From Flammula alnicola (lineage: Eukaryota; Basidiomycota; Agaricomycetes; Agaricales; Strophariaceae): 13,981 nt of DNA. Where the stretch lies: NCBI GenBank assembly GCA_015499995.1, contig JADNRV010000766.1:1-13981 (forward strand), given 5' to 3'. This document shows, in pieces, positions 10,029-13,981 of this stretch. Every line of letters begins with the position of its first letter. Position 1 is the stretch's first letter. Made by a program: the position numbers and the translations under genes. The notes under the pieces were generated by a model. The model was not told the DNA's origin and searched no databases. It saw nothing but the letters and a program-made list of their open reading frames with translations.

Positions 10029-12789
10029 TCAGTAGACGTAACGGACTAACCCGTATTCAGGATTTAACTCTTCAAAGGGCAATGCAAGCACGTACATTCT
10101 GGGTTCTCCCGATCAGTTAAGTCATCAAAGGCGTGCCTGTGTTCAAGGCCTTCATCCTGAAAGAGGGGTTCAACTGTCAGAACGGCACCAACATAATATA
10201 CCGTTATCGCCCACTGGATTTTCCCCAATTCTCTTGGAAGGAGCAGAAGTATGTGCACGACGCTTCAAGGCATTTCGGCGCATAAGGTGGAGTCGAAGCA
10301 AGAAGATAACAACAAGTTGTATCCCATAGACGATGATGTGGGCGACGAATGCCTTGATATACCTTGGCTTGTCGTTGTCGCGGAACACTACGAAGACGTT
10401 AATAGGTACAAAAAGCCTTTGAAACGGAAATCCCACCTTGTGGTCCGACGGCATTTCCGACAGCCCATGCTCTGTTTGAGGGGGAAGTGGTCAAAGGGGA
10501 ATTTAAATCTCTCGGATATCGTTCCAACGTCTTACATGAAAACGAGACTGGAGGTCACGACTTGCTTCGTGCGCTATAAGTAAACATGTCAGAAAATTAC
10601 AACTGGAGTTCGAACATGATCATACTCCTGCGATATTACCCGACATAACTGCAAGATTCAGCACAGCTACTGCCCCGAATCCCTGAGTGCAACTAGTAGC
10701 GTTATCGAGTTATAGAAACTTGGCCAGATGTGTATTACTCACTAGAAAGCCAATAGAAGGCCGACTTTGGTTTTGGACGACGTTTGAACACCTACAGTAT
10801 GACGCGCGGTCAATAAAATCAAACACTGAATCTGTAAAAGTGATACGCGCATAGGAAAACTATCGTCCCAGCCACATTTGGTACTGTGTAAATCTATGCT
10901 GAGAGATTTAGAACAAGAGAAAGCCAAGTTAACGCATGATTGCAACCCACAAATGCGAGCAAAAGCCTTTGATTGTATCTCTTAGATAAGTATGCTGCGC
11001 TGAATAAGAAGGTCATAATGATAACTCCTAAGACTATGGCTAAGATAGTTGGTCTCTTTATATAGATAGAACTGGCCTTGAGCGATTGCCAGCAAGTAGG
11101 TTTGAAGCTGGGTAAACCCCTGATTGAAAAATCCTAGTTAAAATCCGTACAAGTTCTCTTAAAAACGCTTACAAAGGCTGTGAGGATGATATTTGAAAAG
11201 GCACCCAAACCTCCTGTGGGAAGAGCATTGGTGAAAGATATAATCACGATAGCCCATACAGTGAAATCCTTTAATGCCTCGTCTAGAGAACAAGAGATGA
11301 TCACGATTGTGCTGCACATGACCACTGCAACTTGACTTACAAGCTTGATACATCTAGAAAGCAAATATAAATGACAATATAACGTGGAATCGGGAAGCCT
11401 GAGGAAAGTCACCTTGAATGTTTTGTTCTGTATTCCGGTATCATTCTTCCGGACTCTCTCTGCCATAAGAATTCGATCTTCCGGCGAAAAACACGTTGCA
11501 CGAATGGGACTATCTGGAAGCCACAAAAACACAAAATTCCCAGATGAATGTAACGCATCCAAGAAGCTATCCCCATAGTCAGCATAGGTGGATTAGAGAG
11601 GATGATACGCAATACTGTAAAGAGGATTTGCCAGTTCTTGAGCGTTGCGTGATGGACTTGCGCAATACCATAGGCAATCAAACCACCAACACATTGCTGA
11701 AAGCCGTTCATAGAATAAAAGGCGCCAATGACCAGGGCTTGTTCTTCACGGGTGTACCACATGGTCGATCTAGAACACACATCGTTACTGTAGGAAAGGT
11801 GATATGATCAAAGTTGTACCTACAAGAATACGAAGGCCGGCTGGCAAACACACTCGAACACACCCAATAACGTTCTGACGACGATGAGTCCGGTAAAATC
11901 GGTACATGCTGCTGTGCAAGCTAGAACGGCACCCCAAGCGGAAATACTGCATTATTGATCATGTGTTAGGTGACCCGACTCGGACTCGCATAGAGAAAAC
12001 AACGCGTTACACTGACTTGAATGCCAAGTACTTGGCTATCGGTAGTCGCTGAAGTAGTCGATTAGTTGGAAATCCCATAAAAGTCTGGTCAATCGTGGGT
12101 GAGCCTCGATGTGCGCGGTGACATATCCACGGCAAAGACAGTTACATAGCGATGTATACTGCAATTGAAGATAAGTCTGTGGAATCCCAGAAATTTTAAT
12201 TCGACAGAACTGACCACAAGTTGTTAGCCAAGCATACTCTTGACCTATAAGCTTTGTATCTTCGCGTATGCCCATTATCGAGGCGAAATTAATCGTTCTA
12301 AAAACAATACATAAATTGGTCAGCTAAAAGAAGTTAGAAAGTTACCCTTTATCCAAAGTCTGCGCAACTGCCAACGTTCAAGTTATAATAATTGAGAAAA
12401 TACGAGACAAATGAATTGGATATGTGCACTCACAGTAAGTGATAACCATGACGCTCTGGATATAGCATATTTTCAGGTCAGAGGTAAGTGTAAATCCTGA
12501 ACTTTGTCGTAACTATGCCAGACTGCCACTAACAAGAACACGTTTATGTATCAACCAGCGAAGTCTGGTATTGGTGGCTTCATCAATAACGGTATCATTT
12601 GACGGAAGTCCGCTTTGAGCGAAGAAGTTCGCAACTTCAGCATCGATGCCTTTGCAAACAAGGTGAATATAGTCTGTTCTAATATATGAGACGGAGAATA
12701 TCCATACCACCTGGTGCATCCACACTCGACACACTTTGCGAGGATGAGACCTCTTCATTAACAGACGTCTTGCAATCCTTTGCGTCCAT
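10029..12789 (-). pseudogene. MFS transporter, allantoate permease (Dal5/ACS) type, 22 inferred exons with frame breaks
   Basis: Known role: the anion:cation symporter family takes up organic anions, vitamins or sugar acids across the plasma membrane with 12 helices. Seen after splicing, about 522 codons in order: IDEATNTRLRWLIHKRVL; VMVITYFAQTLDKGTINFAS; MGIREDTKLIGQEYAWLTTC; PTNRLLQRLPIAKYL; GLIVVRTLLGVFECVCQPAF; MWYTREEQALVIGAFYSMNG; WLPDSPIRATCFSPEDRIL; SFTNALPTGGLGAFSN; FLFSAAYLSKRYNQRLLLAF; FGAVAVLNLAVMSGNIAG; AWAVGNAVGPQ; and a C-terminus HAFDDLTDRENPEFRYVY. All are typical of the family. Exons are tiny (two of 13 nt, two of 22 nt, one of 17 nt). Odd: one base is missing near 12070, and frame is lost near 11536-11541. 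A third mismatch lies at the junction 10791/10850, and one intron (11028-11076) needs a GC donor. It diverges from GH105 across 327 bp. It is called a pseudogene because of at least two breaks; assembly error is the alternative. Confidence 0.75.
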
Positions 12790-12874
12790 ATTTATCGTGC
12801 GGCGGTTCGAACTCCCAGAAGTATTCAGGCGAACCATGACTTTTTATGAGACTGCCAAGGAATACATGCTACTA

Positions 12875-12881
12875 CGGTCCG
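12875..12881. promoter_or_regulatory. CGG-N-CCG palindrome, candidate Zn2Cys6 site 1
   Basis: CGGTCCG, 86 bp upstream of the transporter start. Regulator unknown. Confidence 0.4.
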
Positions 12882-13010
12882 GCTGTCAGGTTAGAGGGGT
12901 CATGAGGATAAAATATTGATCCGCACCCACCGAGATATTCCTTTCGCCCCAAAAGTTGGTCATTGGCCATTTTGCCATGATCCAGTGACATGGTGCACCT
13001 GATTACATAG

Positions 13011-13017
13011 CGGCCCG
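13011..13017. promoter_or_regulatory. CGG-N-CCG palindrome, candidate Zn2Cys6 site 2
   Basis: CGGCCCG, 100 bp upstream of the GH105 start and 130 bp from the first copy. Regulator unknown. Confidence 0.4.
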
Positions 13018-13116
13018 GATAGATGAGTCGGTTTATATGACTTGCTTCGCATTCGAGAGTGTCTATGTTCGTTTTCGTCTTGTCTTTACTGCTAAGGACT
13101 GTCACAACTTGGGGGA

Positions 13117-13981
13117 ATGTCGCTTAGAAACGTAAATCCTCTCAAAGTTGAAATCCTAACACACATCGCAAATCTTATCAAATGTTTGGTTGACATCGAA
13201 GACACAACGGGACAATACCTCTTGACTCTAGCTGACGGCAGGGTCATAGATACTAAAGGTTGGAATGACTGGGAGGTGAGTCCGACTCATCACTGGAAAA
13301 GAAAGATGCTTACGGGGTTATACCGAGTAGTGGACTCATGGAATTGGTATCATGGTCTTTCTAATGTATACCTGGTCTTTGGTCTAATCTTTTCGATAAA
13401 GGCCTCTATGGACTCTGGAAGTTTCACGAGATAACTGGAGATGAAAACTCACTACGCATTTGTTTGGATTGGTTTCGCGATCGTTTCGCAGTTGGCACGT
13501 CGAAGGTGTGGCAAGATATGAAACTTGAGTAACTGCATCATTAACAATGTATTGATCCATCAGAACGTCAATACAATGTCGCCACTCCTAACAGCCGCAC
13601 ACATCCATGATGCCAGACGCGCAGACTACAGGGTTCATCTTGATTCATGGGCGGAGTGGGTCATGTACGACATGCCACGAACGGAAGAGGGAGGATTGCA
13701 ACACATTACCTATCTCGAAGACAATGCCCAACAACTGTGGGACGACACTTTGATGATGTCCGTGTTGCCGTTGACCAAAATCGGCCTGGTGCTTGGGCGA
13801 AAAGAGTATATAGAGGAGGCTAAAAGACAATTTCTCCTTCAGTAAGCATTGCAACATATCCATAGGCATTTTCCACTGACCCGATCATGACAGCATTCAG
13901 TATTTAAGAGACATTAAATCTGGACTATGGTTCCACGGTAAGATAATTTCTGTGGATGCTTTTCAGAGAGCTAACCTTCCA
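13117..13981 (+). CDS. GH105 unsaturated rhamnogalacturonyl hydrolase, N-terminal part (cut by window edge)
   Basis: Known role: removes the unsaturated galacturonyl residue left by rhamnogalacturonan lyases, usually inside the cell; (alpha/alpha)6-barrel of the YteR type. Exons 13117-13275, 13331-13346 (only 16 nt), 13402-13505, 13564-13841, 13894-13937. The last donor, GTAAGA at 13938, opens an intron whose branch-like CTAAC (13971-13975) lies at the window end, so its acceptor is outside. Seen: LVDIEDTTGQYLLTLADGR, KGWNDWEWTHGIGLYGLWKF, EITGDENSLRICLDWFRDRF, DSWAEWVMYDMPRTEEGGLQHITY, then QQLWDDTLMMSVLPLTKIGL (the Asp of the DDT block is the likely general acid) and HIQYLRDIKSGLWFHG. No signal peptide, in keeping with an intracellular enzyme. 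The start Met at 13117 is the first in frame. All visible exons are open. Confidence 0.9.

Larger units (their letters stand above)
12790..13116. promoter_or_regulatory. Divergent promoter, transporter / GH105
   Basis: The 327-bp spacer contains two CGG-N-CCG palindromes: CGGTCCG at 12875-12881 and CGGCCCG at 13011-13017. Such inverted CGG triplets are typical sites for fungal Zn(II)2Cys6 regulators. A TTTATAT at 13030-13036, about 85 bp before the GH105 start, is a possible TATA box. Short reading frames on both strands here look random. Confidence 0.55.

Noticed and set aside
12872..13105. Short reading frames on both strands between transporter and GH105
   Set aside because: No motif and they overlap each other; the spacer is better read as a divergent promoter.

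Overview
The window is nuclear DNA from a filamentous fungus, most likely an agaricomycete-type basidiomycete. Nearly every gene is cut by many short introns, mostly 47-65 nt, with GT-AG ends and CTNAC-like branch sites. The reconstructed proteins are typical fungal housekeeping and carbon-catabolism families. All gene models below were spliced by hand, using reading-frame continuity and family motifs. No search was run.

Layout, left to right: the 5' end of a Gfo/Idh/MocA oxidoreductase (minus, runs off the left edge); a 537-bp spacer with no supported gene; cytidine deaminase (minus); a YlxR/DUF448-like protein (plus); 20S proteasome beta-1, PRE3/PSMB6 (minus); 19S lid subunit RPN12/PSMD8 (plus); 20S alpha-7, PRE10/PSMA3 (minus); nucleoporin NUP82/NUP88 (plus); an allantoate-permease-type MFS transporter with 22 inferred exons and broken reading frame (minus); and the 5' part of a GH105 unsaturated rhamnogalacturonyl hydrolase (plus, runs off the right edge). 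From cytidine deaminase onward the strands alternate strictly, so each gene shares a divergent promoter on one side and a convergent 3' spacer on the other.

Two functional neighbourhoods stand out. Three consecutive genes (3283-6655) encode parts of the 26S proteasome from three different sub-assemblies: beta ring, regulatory lid and alpha ring. The two bidirectional promoters serving them share the 9-mer TGACGCGTC. At the right end, the transporter and the GH105 hydrolase diverge from a 327-bp spacer holding two CGG-N-CCG palindromes. This looks like a small pectin (rhamnogalacturonan) uptake and breakdown pair whose transporter appears to be decaying.

The least expected gene is 1761-3175. 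A domain with the bacterial YlxR signature (RKCVVTG, then a GRR..GGGIYV block) sits inside a 431-residue eukaryotic protein and is split by a GC-AG intron.
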